Assembly: GCA_947846985.1 (NCBI GenBank)
Contig: CANTUZ010000004.1
Location: forward strand, 54,599,672 to 54,663,671
DNA length: 64,000 nt
Reading direction: 5' to 3'
Source: Fratercula arctica
Taxonomy: Eukaryota > Chordata > Aves > Charadriiformes > Alcidae
Position 1 is the first letter of the stretch. Every line of letters starts with the position of its first letter. The notes under the pieces are model-generated. The model was not told where the DNA came from. It ran no database searches and saw only the letters and a program-made list of their open reading frames with translations. Shown one piece after another: positions 24,401 to 39,400 of the stretch. Made by a program: the position numbers and the translations under genes.

Positions 24401-27400
24401 AAGGTTAGTGAGTGTGAATTATTAGTATTTTTGGGGTGTTTTTTTAATTGAAATATCATATGGAAGGGAAATTTTAAAGCTTTTAATGAATGCCTCATCC
24501 CGAACATAAATGCACAGGCGCTGGTTATGCTGCCCAAGGTTCTGCACTACCTTGAATTTCTGTATTCACTTGCTGCTGTGTAAAATGGACCTAAAACTTT
24601 GTGCATTAATGCTCTTCAGCAGCAAGGCCAATGGAGGGAGTAGGTTTACCCCAATATAGGCACGGAAAATTAAGATGTGTATGTTGTCAGATACAAATGT
24701 ATCACTTTACGCTTGCTTGTACATGTGGAAATAGGCTCAGATATTGCATATTTAGGTTTTTATTTTAAGATAAAACTCAGAGATCAGCATTTAGGGTAAT
24801 CAGCCCAGTTACCTTACATCCTCTATTCCATGAATGGAGAGAATAAGACATTTAAAGGTAGTGGTTCAGATTTTAACCAGACTGGAATCTGCCCATTTAG
24901 CTGCCTCAAATTAAGCCCAAATACGAAGGGCACATGTGTCTGAGAAACTGTCATCACAGGCTAGATCTCCTTTCTCGGCAATGGCTTAGGATAATTTACT
25001 TGCCAAGACTAGCTTTTTTTATAAAACATGCCTATATTTTTAAAATAGGTTCAAGTTATTAGAAATAAGAGATGCTAAAGTTAGGTACCTAATATTGAAA
25101 AAATGTCCTGATTTTCTCAAGTGCTTGGTCTCTGGTGGCTTTCCCTGGAGTTACCAGAAGATGCCTTGTTTCAGGACTTACAAAAACCAGGTCACTTATT
25201 TAGGAATCTATTTAAGACACTTGTGTGCTTGATTCAGTTGAATTAACAGGTCTACTATCATGTGAGATGCTGTAGGTTACCCTACCTGGACTCCAGCTAC
25301 CACTCCAGAATAGCACAGAAAAAACCTCTCATAAATCCTTTTCCGTAAATGCCAGCTCAGCATGGCAGTCTCATATGTGGAGGACATCTTGGTGGCATCT
25401 GATACCTATGTGTGGGAAATTGAATCTGGCCTTCAGAAAATCCGAGTTTAGATCTAGTTCCTTAAAATTCTGCCTAACAGCATGGATTTTCTTTCCAGAA
25501 ACATATTTTTCAAATATTTTTCACTTGATACTTTCCTTGAAATGATGTGGATATTGATTAGGAAATATTTTCTGAAATGGTGTTTAGTTACCCTGGGTAA
25601 GTGAGAATGACCCTTGTGTTGAGAAGTCTAAGTAATACTTGTATGCATCATCCTTTGAACGGTGTAGTGCTAGTGGTGACTTAGATTTGAAAGATTCTCC
25701 TTATAGGGAAATGTACTATCAAAGTAGAAAAACAAAGCAAAATCCTGTTTTTCAGTATTTCATTTGTTTGCTGAGATACTATGGAGGTGCATTCACCTAG
25801 GGGAATTTATCCTGTATTGCAGCACGCTGGCAGTACGCGTGCTGTATAACCAGATTTTAGGCAACAAAACCCTTCAATCAGCAAGATTACACATAATTTA
25901 GAGAAACTGCAGCTGGTCTTACATAGGTCTTTATAATATAGGTGATTTTTACAAGGTGGTGACATCTGTCAGCACTGATAGTGCCAAATCTGTGCTGTTT
26001 CCCTGCTGTCAGCGGTAACATGGATAACGCTGCTGTGCATTAGCTGACTGTACTCTCAGACAAGTATACTGTGCCTTGTTTCAAAGGTTAGACACTATTT
26101 TCCAGAGCTCCCGGATCACAGATGGCTCAGCACTCCCAAATTTGCCTGAGGGCTTACATTAAAAGCCTGGTGCAGACAGTTAGGTTAATAGTTTTCTCCA
26201 ACTATCGAAATGTGAGCTTTCAATATAAATCTGACCTGCCTTTCAGTCTTCAGGGGAAGCAGGAATCTGTTCATCGGTTTCTGAACCGGGATGTGTGATG
26301 GGGCCCTTGGTGGCCTCTTTGGTGGCGATAGCATTAGGAGGTCACCTTTGTTCTCACAGATGCTGGAGTATGTCTCAGGCAGTCAATGGGAATTACTCTC
26401 ACGTGTTAGGGGACACAAGGTAAGGGCCAGTATGAAAGCACAAGCACAATAGGAAATATTTCAGCGTGGCAAGGGCTTTCAAATGAATGAATACTCTCTG
26501 CTGGTAATTGGAAACATTTGAGCCAGCTGGTGCAAATAGACTTGATGTCAATGGAGTGACACTGGTTTTCATCAGCTGGGAATCTGGATTGAATTTGTTC
26601 TCGGCTGATTGTCTGGTGGATGAGTTAGCTGAGTAGCTGGGCTCAGCTGATCGCATTTCAGTGCTGCATGTGCCTAATACAGGCTTGTCACGAATAACAG
26701 GGGAGCTCACAGAGCTGCTGTTGAGGTGCCTTGTCATGAGGTATAATTGAATCGTTAATCAGTTGTAAATCAATACAAAGCTAGTTTAAGGAAACACAGA
26801 CTTTGGAAGGGCCTGGAGATTTTGTAGAACCAAATGTTGATTATAAAGACTCAGGCTTGTAACATTTCAGCAGCTAATTTGGGACTGGGCTTCTCCAGTA
26901 TATGCAAAGGAGGAACAACAGCCTGAAATGTGTTGACAGAGGCCTCACTTGTTCCTTTTACTGCTGCACTTTGTCACTGTTAAAAAAAACCTGTAGCACT
27001 GTCTGAAGTTTGGAGAGGATCCTGTTGAGTACTCCTGGTGCAAGAGCAAACACAACTTTAACAAGAATGTAGTATGTAACGAATATTAAGTATTAAGGTC
27101 AATAGGCCATGGATCAAGGCTTTTGAAAAGCCAAATATTTCCAATGAGTAGATTGAGACACCAGACCAAGGCATTAGGCAAAGTAAGCAAAGAGTCTAAT
27201 CTCGGATACCTGTATATGTAAACTGGTGTTACTTTATCTTCGTATCTTGTAAAAGTACTCTCTTTGCAAGCAGGATGGTTCAAACCATCTCTCCTGTTAG
27301 CTTTGAGATGCCTTTCCACTTTGTGTGTATCTGATGTGGTAGCCAAGGACACAGATGTGCATTTAGATGGGAGAACTCTGCTTCTGCACCATGGGAGTGG

Positions 27401-30400
27401 TCAGTAAGGGACAGGCTCAAGATCCCGTGGCTGGATCCTTGCTGGGATCCCTTCTGCTCTCATTGGCTTCAGGGAGAACATTAATGTGGGCAGGAGCAAA
27501 ACTCATAGTAATTTTACCAAGGTCAGAAAAGGGTCTAAGAAGACACAAAGGCAGTAAAAGGAAAAGAGAAGAGAATATATATCATTTGGGTCAATGTATG
27601 TCTTCCAACCACAGTACCCAGAGAAAGCTGCCTTATCTCCTGTGGGATTGTGATTAAATGAATTACCTTTGGCTAGATCCCAGTGGATAAGGCAGAGCAA
27701 TAGGTAACCCAGCTCTTTGCTTACAGAGGAACGTGTGTGAGAGGATTCAGTCCCGTGCCATCACTGAGGCTAGTCAGCATGGCTCGGACCAGCTTTGACA
27801 CGTTCCTCATTGCTTCATGCGTGCGTGGTCACCCGTGCAGAAAGGTGTCTCCCAGGCAGATGACATCTGAGACACTGAGTGGGTTTGTGAAGAGAAAACA
27901 GAGCTTTCCTCCAAGGCAGGTCGGGCAGATGTGCTGGAGGCTGCTGTCATCAGTCAGAGGGGAGACGGGCTGCAGGCATGAGGCTGTAAGCATTGGCCCC
28001 AGGAAAGACGTGGTCAAGCTTAAAGGTTTTAAAGCGGGGACATACTGAGTACTTCGGAACTGTGTAATGAGGAATAGACTGAGGGATTACAGTTAGTAAA
28101 GGCCATGCATATTTTCTGGGAACTGGAGAAACAGAGAAATAGGAAGAAAGGACGGGCTTACAGGCTGACAGGGCTCCACGGTCGAGGCTGGATTTGCTCA
28201 GCGTGGAAGTTGGGAAGGAGGGGCCAGCTCCTGCTTTGTATTTCTCCCTGAGCTGCCTGGATTTAGCAGGAAGACATAATACCAGGGATCATTTCAAGGT
28301 TTTATCCTGCATGTATCCTGGGGTATTTTAGTCTTGTAATTGTGAATAAACAAATTCTCTGTGTGCATGTGAACAGCCGTACCCTCTGCCTGAGGTTATA
28401 TTTGCTCATTCTAGACTCATGAAGGAGTTATATCTTCATCAGAGAGCCTTATTCATTTTGTGTAGACAACATGAATAAAACGAACAGATCTCTCTCTTTT
28501 TCCTCTTGCCCCAGGAAGCACAGTTTTCATGACAGCTATTTTGAAATGCAGCATACGCTGCTTAGACAGCTTAGAATTTACTTTTCTTTTAAGCTAGAAA
28601 ACTCTGAGATCAGTCCCTGTACCAAACTGGGGGTGTTGTCAGTAGACTAAAGAGTAAAGCAAATTTATGAGCTAATATGAATTGGTATGTACAGACAATA
28701 TGAACAGAAGATGTTTGGGATTCCCATTCCATTAGAATACGAAGCTGTGTACATAATCGAATCTTTGAAATAAATAGCAAAACTTGTAGGGGGTTTGAAT
28801 ACAGTTTGTTCTTGGCAACCGACACTCGATGCCAGCATTTCTCACTGATGTCTAAAATTTGGAGCTGTCATCTTTCATGGTTTTGTATGACTGCCAACAT
28901 AAATCCTTCCATCTTTGCAAGGTGGAAGGAGAGGTATGGTGAGCTGCCCTTGTAACGGGTTTCAGGCTTTGCTTCTACTCCTTCCCAGTGTCTGCGATCA
29001 GCTAAGCTGGGTGCTTGGGGCAGGAGGGTCAGGAAAGAGCAAGTCTGTATGCTAATTCAGATACACAGTTCCTACAGCTTCTCAGCACTTTGGGGCAACT
29101 TAACTGGAAGTTTATCTATTAAAAAGCACAGTTTCAGGTCAAGCTGAAGTGTTTTCATGGTTAGCTAAAGAAAGATGAAAAGAAAACCGGTTATTAACAG
29201 ATTCTTACACAAGTTTTTTTAAGCTTCACAAACTCTATATGCTTGCTTTAGCCACCATCGCTTGTCTGTGATTTGGCTACAAGCAGTCTTGTTTGCAACG
29301 GTGGCTGGGTTGCTCCAGGGCTGAACACAGGCAATTCAGAGTCCAACAAATTCCCCAGAGAAGAGGGGATTCAGGCTTCTAGTCCTAGGAGTTGTAATGC
29401 AGCTGTGGAGCCATGCTTTATTTCTGGCAATCACTGTTGAATATCCTCATCCAGACAAATTCTGGGATTTGTTTTTCCTGAAGGTTTTGTTCCAATGCAA
29501 TTTAAGAATCCACTTACATGGCAACGCCTTCGCATTTTGTCTTGGAACAGGTGTGAACTCTTTTCAAGTCTACATGGCCTACAAAGATCTCTACCAAATG
29601 TCCGACAGCCAGGTATTGCTCTGTCTGCTTTCCATTGCTGTGATCTGTCCTCTCTTCTATCATCTCCCAACACTTGAGGAGTTGCTAAGGTTGAATCCCA
29701 GACAAGTGTTCCCACTGACCTGGGTGGCACTGGGGGAAATGTGCGGTGGGAGAGTTCTACCTGGAGGGTCAGTGCCGAGCAGTGTTGAACATCTGCATGT
29801 GTTCCTTCAGGTGTATGACATTCACTTTCTGCAAAGATTTTCGGATGTCTCCCAACATTTCAACCACTCAGCACTGCTCAGGGTTTTGCCCTCACTTTAT
29901 TTTGCTGTTACCTTTCAAGAACTCTAGGTCAGAGAGGGAAGAAAAGATGAAGCACTTGAGGCAGTGGCAGTTTTGAGGTTTCAGGAGTTTCTCAGTTGCT
30001 ACAAACGGCTAAATGGAGTTGCTCTTTGGGGGAGGTGGCCTTTTCTCATTAGAGATGGAGATAACAATGAGCTTGTTTGTCCAGAGCTCATTACAGATTC
30101 CAGACTCTTCAGCTTTCCCATTCATAAGTAGCAGGTCATTGTAAATGGACAATGGCATCTGTTAGTAGTAATAATGTTTGCTTATTCAGTTGAGAAAATG
30201 TTTTTCTTACTTATTCCCAGAGCTATAGCCCTCCGTCTCTTAAAAAACCCGTGTTACACCTCCAATACATGTGGTTTTAATTGGAATTTTGGACATAATA
30301 ATACATAAATATTCTCTGAGAGGCAGTGCGTGTTAAATTCAACTCCCTGTTGGAATTGCCAAGAGAAATACATCTAAATGTTTAATGTGTGGCTAGACTA

Positions 30401-33400
30401 ATGCCTGTTAACCTTGTTTAAATGCGCATGTTGCACGCCGTGTATTCCGACCCATTCAACACAAGCTGTAGTGCCCTACTGCAAAAGCGGACACTGAAGA
30501 AACCACGTCTTCAGTATTTGATCTGTGTTTGAAAACTGGGCTCCCACATTACTGAGGTCTGGTTCAAACAGGGAATATATTAGCTGAATACCTTTTGGAA
30601 AGGGAACTAAAGTTTCAGTAGATCTGTGCTCAGAAATTCTCAGTAAAAGCGATAGGATCGACTATTTCCCTTCTGTATGGATGGGTTTTGAATCTTAGAA
30701 AGTGATGAAAGATGAAAAAAGGATGCTCTAGGGAAAACATTACAACTTTTAATTGCAGAATTAAAGGTGTTGGTGAAAGCTTGACACTATCTACTGTAAG
30801 AAGATGGTGCAAAATGCCTGTACTTCAGAGAAGAGGTGTTTTAGCTGTACTAAAATTGTCTGTAGTCCATTGATTATTCCCTTTCCATGAGCATAATTCC
30901 ATTTTACATTTGCTAAAACTGCAGAAAAGAAACTACTCACTAAGCTTAGACCTGCGTGGGAGGGCATGAAGAGGTAGCCCTGAAGTTCACGGGGGTGGGT
31001 GAGGCACTAGGTCTGAGGGAGATACAACCCTGCTTGGGACTCTTGAGCCTGTCTCGGTGTGGAAGGGCAGAGGTTCATCCCGGTGCTGGCTGGTGTGTAA
31101 GGGGGTGGGTAAGTCAGCTCCGAACAGTGAAGCTCTGGCTCAGTGTAGAAAGCAGAGAGTGGAAAAGGGACATAATTTGTTACCAGTCTTAGGTAATTAC
31201 CAGCACAAAAGGAGCAAAACTGAGATGAACAGGGAGGTCTGAGTGTTAAGGAATGTGTTTTCCTTATTCAGCAGTGTGTCCTTCTTTGTACTACCTGCAG
31301 CTTTATGAAGCCTTTACCTTTCTAAAAAGTCTTGGGGCTGTGATCCTGGTCCACGCTGAAAATGGAGACTTGATAGCTCAGGTGAGTGAACTGTCATTTT
31401 TGCTTCACTTTGTGAGAAGACAGACACAAGAGAGGAGAAGTAAAACCCTCCAGTGAGAGTATGGGTAGGAGAAAAGGAACTACCTGGTAAGTGCCTTAAC
31501 TGGGCCTGATGTCCTCCGCACACCGCTGGTATAACCTCTGGGATGAGAGGATCAGGCCCTTTTGCCTGCTTTGGCAGAGCATCCGTGGGGTAGAGCAGCG
31601 ATCCAGGGAGCTCCTGGCCTTGGCAGCAGACGAGGACTGGGTGAGGGGGGCAGAAGGAAGCAAGAAGACCTCTTCTGAATCTGCCAGAGACAAGTGAAGC
31701 AGAATAACGTAAAGCCTTGCTCAGAGATTTCGGGGACAAAAAGTGGAGCTGGGAAGCTTTATGCCAATGTCTGTTGCTGCAGCTATCAGCATAAACAGCA
31801 TACTGAGTTCAGAGTGGGTGGTAAAGCTCTCAGACCTATTTATTTTTGAGAATATTCTTACAAATCTCTGAAGTTTGAGAATAAGAAGCCACTGTGATCT
31901 TCTAAACATTTCAAAAATGTGTTTTAAAGTGTAACTCATGCTTTTTGAAGATGCCTCTCAGAACCAGGAAACTGGGCTCAAATTCAGTATGTTCCATTGA
32001 AATGTCCCAGATCCCCAGTGCAGTTTTGGTGGTTCAGGTCCCCCGCTTAGGTATTGTCCTCACACTGGAGTGCGCCACATTGCTGATCTGTGCAACAGAG
32101 GTATCCCAAGGACAGTGGTTGATAGTAAACCTCCCACTGGTCTTTCAGAAGCCAGGATTCCCCTATAAAGCAGAACGGGCGGGTTTGGGTGGATGTTGTT
32201 ATGACTTTATACATCTGTGGCAGATGAATCTCTTCAGGCTGTTGCAGCGATGTCTCCCTCCTCTGATCCCCTGTATGTGTGTACAGCCTCTCTGAGGTCT
32301 GTGAGGCTCCGAGTGAGCGAACTGATTTATCTGCTGAGCTCTTTATCTGCTGGCTTATCCGCTAAGGACTAGGCTGCAGAGCTGACAGGGAAATTACAAT
32401 AGCTAAAAACAAGTTGTCTTTGAGATCTGGACTAGGGAAGCCACCTTGTCTTGGGGGTTAAGGGAGAACCTCAAGTGAACGTTTGAGTGTTTGGGCAGCG
32501 TGTAAGGGCTCTTGCCCACATGGGTTTATTTTTATTTTTTTTTCCACTTTGTTGGATTCTGTACTTTATCTGCCTGGTAGCAATATACCCCCTTTGAGAG
32601 TCTTCTTTCCCATTTCCCCTCAAGTTTGGCCAAAATAGCCACCGGGCTCAAAAGTTTACTAGTGAGGAGTCAACAGACACATACAGTGCAGTTGTGTCCT
32701 TCCATCACTGAAACCTGGCAAAAACCCTCATTCGGAGGGAAAAAAACTTCCCATGAAGTTTAGCATGATTTAAAACTGCCAAAATATATAATTTGTTAAT
32801 ACAACATAAAATATCCAGTAGAATGAAAATTAATAAGAAATGTAGTAAGTCAATATTACTCTGGGAATGGCAAAAATGGCACCCGTGATGTTTTGATACG
32901 TTGCCCATTAAAATCAAGGCGCACTCGTGGAATTGCATTTCTGATAGAAATCTGTTTCAGTTACATGTTTCTTTGATCAGTTTTAATATGCAGCCATGGA
33001 CTGTGAATGTACAGGACAGAAAAATTATTAGGAAAAGAGGAAATAGTAAAAAAATGTAAATTACGTTATATAGCAGCATATTTCTTCACGATTGCCACGT
33101 CTCATAAAATCACTCTTTTCTTAGGCTTTTATTTAGAAGGATTATTTGGATAGTGAAAAGAAAGCTGCCTGCAGGGAGGTTTTTCAGGACTATCCTGTGA
33201 GAAAATCCAAATATCAAACTACTATTCTATCTTATTAGCACTATCAAATCCTCTTACAGTGGGTAATTTTATCATATGATCTGATTTTATGACTTCCTTC
33301 AAGATGCAAATCTATCCAACTTACTGTTCCATTCTTTTCATGCTGTTTTTTGTATTATATGGTTGCAACTTTATTTTCTGTTGTATTTTAATTATCTGAA

Positions 33401-36400
33401 ATCTTTAACTGGCACTGTTCAGAGCTGTTGCATTAATGATGTAGAACAGCTATTTTTAAGAATACCTATGAAACATTATGATTTTCTAACCAAAATAATC
33501 TTAATTACAGATTCAGATTAACCTTGATTGGTTGCAGCAAAGGCAAAAGTATACCTGAATATTAACTTGCTCAGGTTTTGCTGGAGTATGTTGGTAATGT
33601 GCGAGCTTTTCCCCCTCAGGGACCTGGGATCAAATATTTATTAGATGACACAGCAAAGTATGTTCAGTAACTTCATCCTGGTCTCTGGGGGACATTTGTC
33701 TGTATCACAGACTCATTACATTTGTTGAACTGGGTTCATTAGAGACCTGCGGGTAGGGCAGGCCAAGGTGGGAGGTACATCAACACCTCTGGTCTCACTT
33801 CTGCTCTGTTGACAGACCTGGACCAACCTCAGGTCACAAGTGGTTGACCACCATTTTCTTCCAAAAGGGAAATTTATTCCAATACCACTGCTTGACTTTA
33901 AATTAAAAGATAGGTCAAGCTTTTTGTCTATTTTAAAAAATTTGTCCCAGTGCTGTGAAGCTGGACAGCACAGATTGTTTCTGACAAACCCCCATTGGTC
34001 TTAAGATGGGCTTTTTGGTGTGGACCCAGTGCCCTCACAACTAGAGGGCACTGTTTTGCTTTCATGAAAACATAAATTCAGTGATTCACTCTGTAGGAAA
34101 AAAGCGTTACAGAAAACTGGATGCCGAAGGCAAGACTTTTGTTTGATAAAGTGTCAGCAGCGCTAAAAGTTTAAGGAAGGTAACAACCTGTCGTGGATTG
34201 CAGCCAGAGAGGAACTTGGGCAAGTGAAGAAAGAATCTCAGGCTGGAAACATCCTTAATTACTATTTGGTATATTGATTGAAGCCTGTTCCCTGGGTTGG
34301 TGTTTTGGTGTCAAATACGACTTTCTGAAAGGCAGAGGAGATTTCCGATGGTGCAGCCCAACGGCTTGAGGCACAAATAGGCTCTATCACACTGCAGTGG
34401 CAAACCTTCCCCTGAAATCCGTGCTGGCTGTGCGGAGCAGATGCCAGGGTGGCATGGAACCAGTTTAGAGCCAGCGTTTTCGGTCCTCCTCCCCAGCAGC
34501 AGGCTTATGCAGCTGCATTTGCACAGAGAGAAAAGGGACAGGCAGACAATATGGCTGTTAACCCGCCAGAGGATGCCTGGTGCAAGACTCTCATTCTGGA
34601 GCGGTTGTCAGCATCTGTCTGCTATGTTGCAGGAACAAAAGCGTATCCTGGAGATGGGAATCACCGGACCTGAGGGACATGCCCTGAGCAGACCCGAGGA
34701 GGTAAAAGACTTCACACATTTTGTCGTTCATGGAAATGTTTTGCTGAGCACGCAGTGTCAGAGCTTGGCTTCTGTATGTGCAGATGATAGATGGGTGTGT
34801 GGGGGAAGGCAACAGGCTGCTTTTCCCACTGCCTCTTCCAGTATTATTCAAAGCCTTGAAAAGTCCAGGTCCCCTTCAGCCTGTTTGTTTGCCTGAAATA
34901 CCCTTTTGCTGCTGCAGCAGATGCGTTCCCTTGGTCCAGGGCTGAGCGTGTCTTTGTATGCTCAGGAGTCGCCGCTGCTGCAGCCCCGGGCATGGGCGTG
35001 CAGGTATTTTTGAGTGTGACCCTTGTGATTTGATTTGTGAGGACAAAAAAAATGGGCTTCTCAGGGTAAAAATCAGCAGCGCAACTTGTGGGTTAGGCTT
35101 TGGAGTAACTGTATTCATTAAAATGCTTTGGCTGAAAATCTCCTGTAAGGTGCATGTGTGCATGTGCTTATGCATGCGCTCACGTATAAATCTACGTTTG
35201 TGCCGGCAGATACATTTGTAGTAGAAATGCAGGCTGTAGAGATGCAAATATGTGAGAATGGAAGGATGCTGCAAGGCAGCTCATTTTATGCAACTCTCTT
35301 ATAATGAAAACCAGGCTCTGGCAAAGATCATCTCAGGCATCTGGAAAGGGTTTCTTTAATGAGAAGGAAAAGGTGGAGACATATGGATGTCCCTTAATGT
35401 ACACAATTCAGACCGTTAATGGGATGATGGAGGGCGGTAGTGGGAAGTGACTGCTTTCCTTGAAGACTAAAGAGACAAGGCCCTGGGGATTTAAGGCTGA
35501 ACTTGAAGAGATTGTTGTGGTTTGCAGATCTTAATATAACCTCTCCCCAAGCAAAAGGAATCAGCTTAATTGGTCACATTCTTCTATTGAGCTGTTTATG
35601 TACTTTTTTATTTTGCTGTTTAACTTCCACCTAAATTATTCCAAAAGAATGGAGTCATATTCTAAAAGAATGGAGTCGTTTCCTTTTAATGAGAACAAGG
35701 GCCTAAGGAAAATCTGCATTTGCGGTTTCCACATAGGAATATTTTATCTTTATGACTGTGCATCTCAGCCCCCAGTGCTGAGGTACAGAGGTCCTGCCTC
35801 CTTCCCTCATCTAGGGAGGCAGTGGATCAAAGTCCTGGGACAACCTGAAACGACAGTCTGATTTAAGAAAAAATACTTCGCAAAACTGTGAAGAATTAAG
35901 CCACGTGGTTTTGGAAGGGTTAAATTGCTCAACTTCTCTAGCACAACTCTTGGAGAGAAAGTTCTGTACCATGGAGTCAGTATGTGCAGTCAAAATGGAG
36001 TTTTAGATATTAAAATGTTGATACTGTGAGACCATCTGGGAAGGAGGTATAAAACTGATGGGTGGGGAAGGGAGTCTCCAGAGCTCCTGAGAAATACTGC
36101 TCCTCTGTCTGAAGACCTCTGCTTTGTGTCCCTACATCCCAGGTGGTTCCCTGGGAGGGGATTGCCTTTACACTTGCTGACAGAGGCGACTTACTGGGCG
36201 ATGCTTCAAAGGCTTTTATGGATTATGGGCTAAATTCAGTGCACAGTGCTGAAGTTGCTGTTTAGGAATACTTTACATTCACTGTCATCTTATCCATATA
36301 TAAAGATTGCATAGGGTAAGCTGCCAGGGAGAGCTTGGAGATTGTCTCCAAGCTGGGGCAATGTTTCCCTCCTTCCTTCTCATTCCAACTGCAGGGTAGA

Positions 36401-39400
36401 AGTTTGAAGCAGAAAGGTGGGAGGGAGGTAAGGAGGAGCCCCATGAGCTGCTCGGACATGACCTTTCCTGGGGTGCAGGGAGCCAGGGAGCTGTATTTGT
36501 GCCGGGGCAGCTGTACCCTGTTGGCAAGTCCAGCCTGGCTGTGGTTACTGCTAACGCAAAGTGTCTGAGGTTGGGTTTACTCCCTCTTTCCCAGCATTGC
36601 ATCTCATCTCTCTCTATGGAAAAAGCAGAATCAGCCCCTGAAGAATTCTTGCTAAACAGTGAGAAATATGGCTCAGTCCTCCAGTTCATTTTTTCTTCAG
36701 TCTGCTTTTGCAGTTAACTTTTTCCTCCTTTTTTCCCTCAGCTTGAAGCAGAAGCAGTTTTCCGTGCCATCACCATTGCCAGTCGAATAAACTGCCCAGT
36801 GTACATCACCAAGGTGATGAGCAAGAGTGCGGCTGATATCATTGCACTGGCCAGAAAGAAAGGTAAGAGACTTTCTTATATCTCCCAAATTCTGATAATT
36901 TTTTTTAATAGAAGCTCAGTGGAAAAACCTGAACATCTTGACTCAAATCACAAGATACAGGGAGAGGTTACCAAAGAATGGTAGCACCATCACAGACCCT
37001 AAATATTTAGGACTGGGAAAAATGAAGGGAGATCCTTCTGCATTTTTCAATTGAGAAACTCTCCCCACAAACTACAAGCGCTCCCTGTCCCCTTGAAGTT
37101 TGTGTTGCAGCTCTTCTTTATCCCGTCATCCCTTTTACCTTTCCCTTAGACTGCTGTTTCTCTGTTCATGGGAGGGAGATACTTTCTTCCTAACAGGGCC
37201 CAACACACCTTCTGCGCCATTTGGGGGAGTATTTCAGGGTATTACCCTCTGAGGAGTGGCTTGGGCAGTGAACCTGCTGTTAGAGATGCCTGATGCTCGC
37301 TCCTGGCCGGGCTGCTGGAGGCTAACCTCATCAGATGTGCACTGGGGACATCTGCGGGTTGACAGCGCTTGCTGGGGCTGTGGAGGAATCCAGGTTACAA
37401 AGCATCCAAAAGGGACCTGTGAGCCTGATGGCAGCCACTTTCAAAGCTACATTTGTGAGACAGGACTGTTCTGCTGGTTGGTGCTACAAAGCAGGTGAGC
37501 AATATGGAAAAGCTGAAGAGCGAAATATCGTCTTGATATTTGTGTTCTTGGAGGCTTGGAGTATGGTGCTGGGGACCATATGCTGCTATCTGCTGGTGCT
37601 GTGCCCAACCTGGGAGTAGGAAAAAGGCATCTGTCTCTGGAGCCCATCCTCCACCTAAACGCACTCTGAATTGGAGCAACAGAGAGAACGTGGCTGTGAT
37701 TAAAATAGTACAAATTAAAACCAGATCTGAACTGTCTCCTTCTGGATTAGAAAGGGAGCTTTGTAAATATGCTGATCAAAAGCATGTGTAGCTCAGAGAG
37801 CCTCCTGATTAATTTTTTATCATACAGACAAAGCCAGGGCTGATTAATTTTCTGGGAGCTACGCTGGCCATGTAGCAATGCGTAAATCATACATGGCTGC
37901 GTGCAGCAAGCAGTATAATGTGCTAAAAAGCAAGTGGATTGTAATCAGTTCCTGTATATCTTTGCTTTCCACAAGGTCCCCTTGTTTTTGGAGAGCCGAT
38001 CACTGCCAGCTTGGGGACAGATGGGACACATTACTGGAGCAAAAACTGGGCAAAGGCTGCAGCTTTTGTGACCTCGCCACCTCTGAGCCCTGATCCTACC
38101 ACTCCAGACCACTTAAATTCACTCTTAGCATGGTAAGACCTTCATTATTTTTACGGGCAAGTGCAAAAGCCACATGGGGTGAAGCATCTAGGGATCAGCT
38201 CAGTTTCCTTTAGATCAGTTAGCGTCGTACACAAAATAGCGGAGAAGGGACATAGAGAACCAGGGATGGTTATATCCCTGTATTTAGGCTGTCAGTCAGG
38301 TGAGCAGGCATGGACGCTCCAGCTCCCGCTTAGCGTGATAGAGAGGCAACTTCTGGCTATTCAGGAATTAATTCTTTTTATTTCTGCTTTTCAAGTGGTT
38401 CCTAGTTGTACAGGTAGATAGTCTTTAGTCCAGGACTTCAAACTGTCTTTCTCCCTAGTTCTCTGACTTCTCCATCCAAATTGTTACTATGTGGTCAGAT
38501 GACATCCTCACCAGCATAAGCAACAGCCTGGTGGATAGACCCCCATCTGTGAGAACAGCCTCAGTTTTAAGCTCTGGTCATATCTGGCAAGCACAGATCC
38601 TGAAATCAGGGTTGTCCCTGAATGCAGAGATACATAGAACTGAGTAAACTTTCCTGGTGCTGTTTTTGTCAAAGCTGGTGTGGGGCTGTAAGCTATGAGG
38701 ACTTTTGAGAATTAGGCTGTCCTAAACTAAATTGTAAGTGTTTGTAGCAGAGTTCAGTGGTTTTAGCTCCTGTATATTGAAAACTTCTGACTTGGGGTAG
38801 TCTGCCTTCATCTGGGATGGACCAAAATCATGTAAGTTTACTTGTGTTTAGTTCTTGCAGCCTTGTATTTTTTTAGCTTGCCTTGTGTCTTTATAGGTTC
38901 CAGGGTCCTCAAGCTGGAAGACAGCAAAGATAAGTGGTACATATAGAGAAGGTATGTCAGGCAGGAGGAGACCAGAGTGGATTACAAAGGGACTCGGGTC
39001 GAGACAGGCTGGTGACTGGAGGCCATCACTTGACAGGAAAGGGTATGGGCTGACTGTCTTCAGATTGGCAGAGAGGAGCTTATCACTAGGGAAATTAAAG
39101 GAATGTGGACAGCAGAGGGAGAAGTGTCTTTCTCATATAGAAGAGAAGACATCAGCAATGCCTTGCCGGCAACCCAGACTGTAAACTCATCCCTGAAAGC
39201 ATTTCCTGCCTGTAGCCAGCTGTGGGTCTTCTTTAGCTCAAGCAAAAGACCTTCTGCTTTGAAGTGATACAGAAATTCACAGCTGAAGTCCCACCAGGAC
39301 AGATTACTAGTGCTGGAGTGAGGAACTCAACTTACCATTCAAAACCTTATTTAATGCCATGTGATGGCACTCGTCTCACCTGCTGCCTCCCCTTTCTAGG

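Noticed and set aside
29397..29927. 176-codon ORF as a separate gene
   Set aside because: It is CRMP1 exon 5 with intron sequence read through on both sides.
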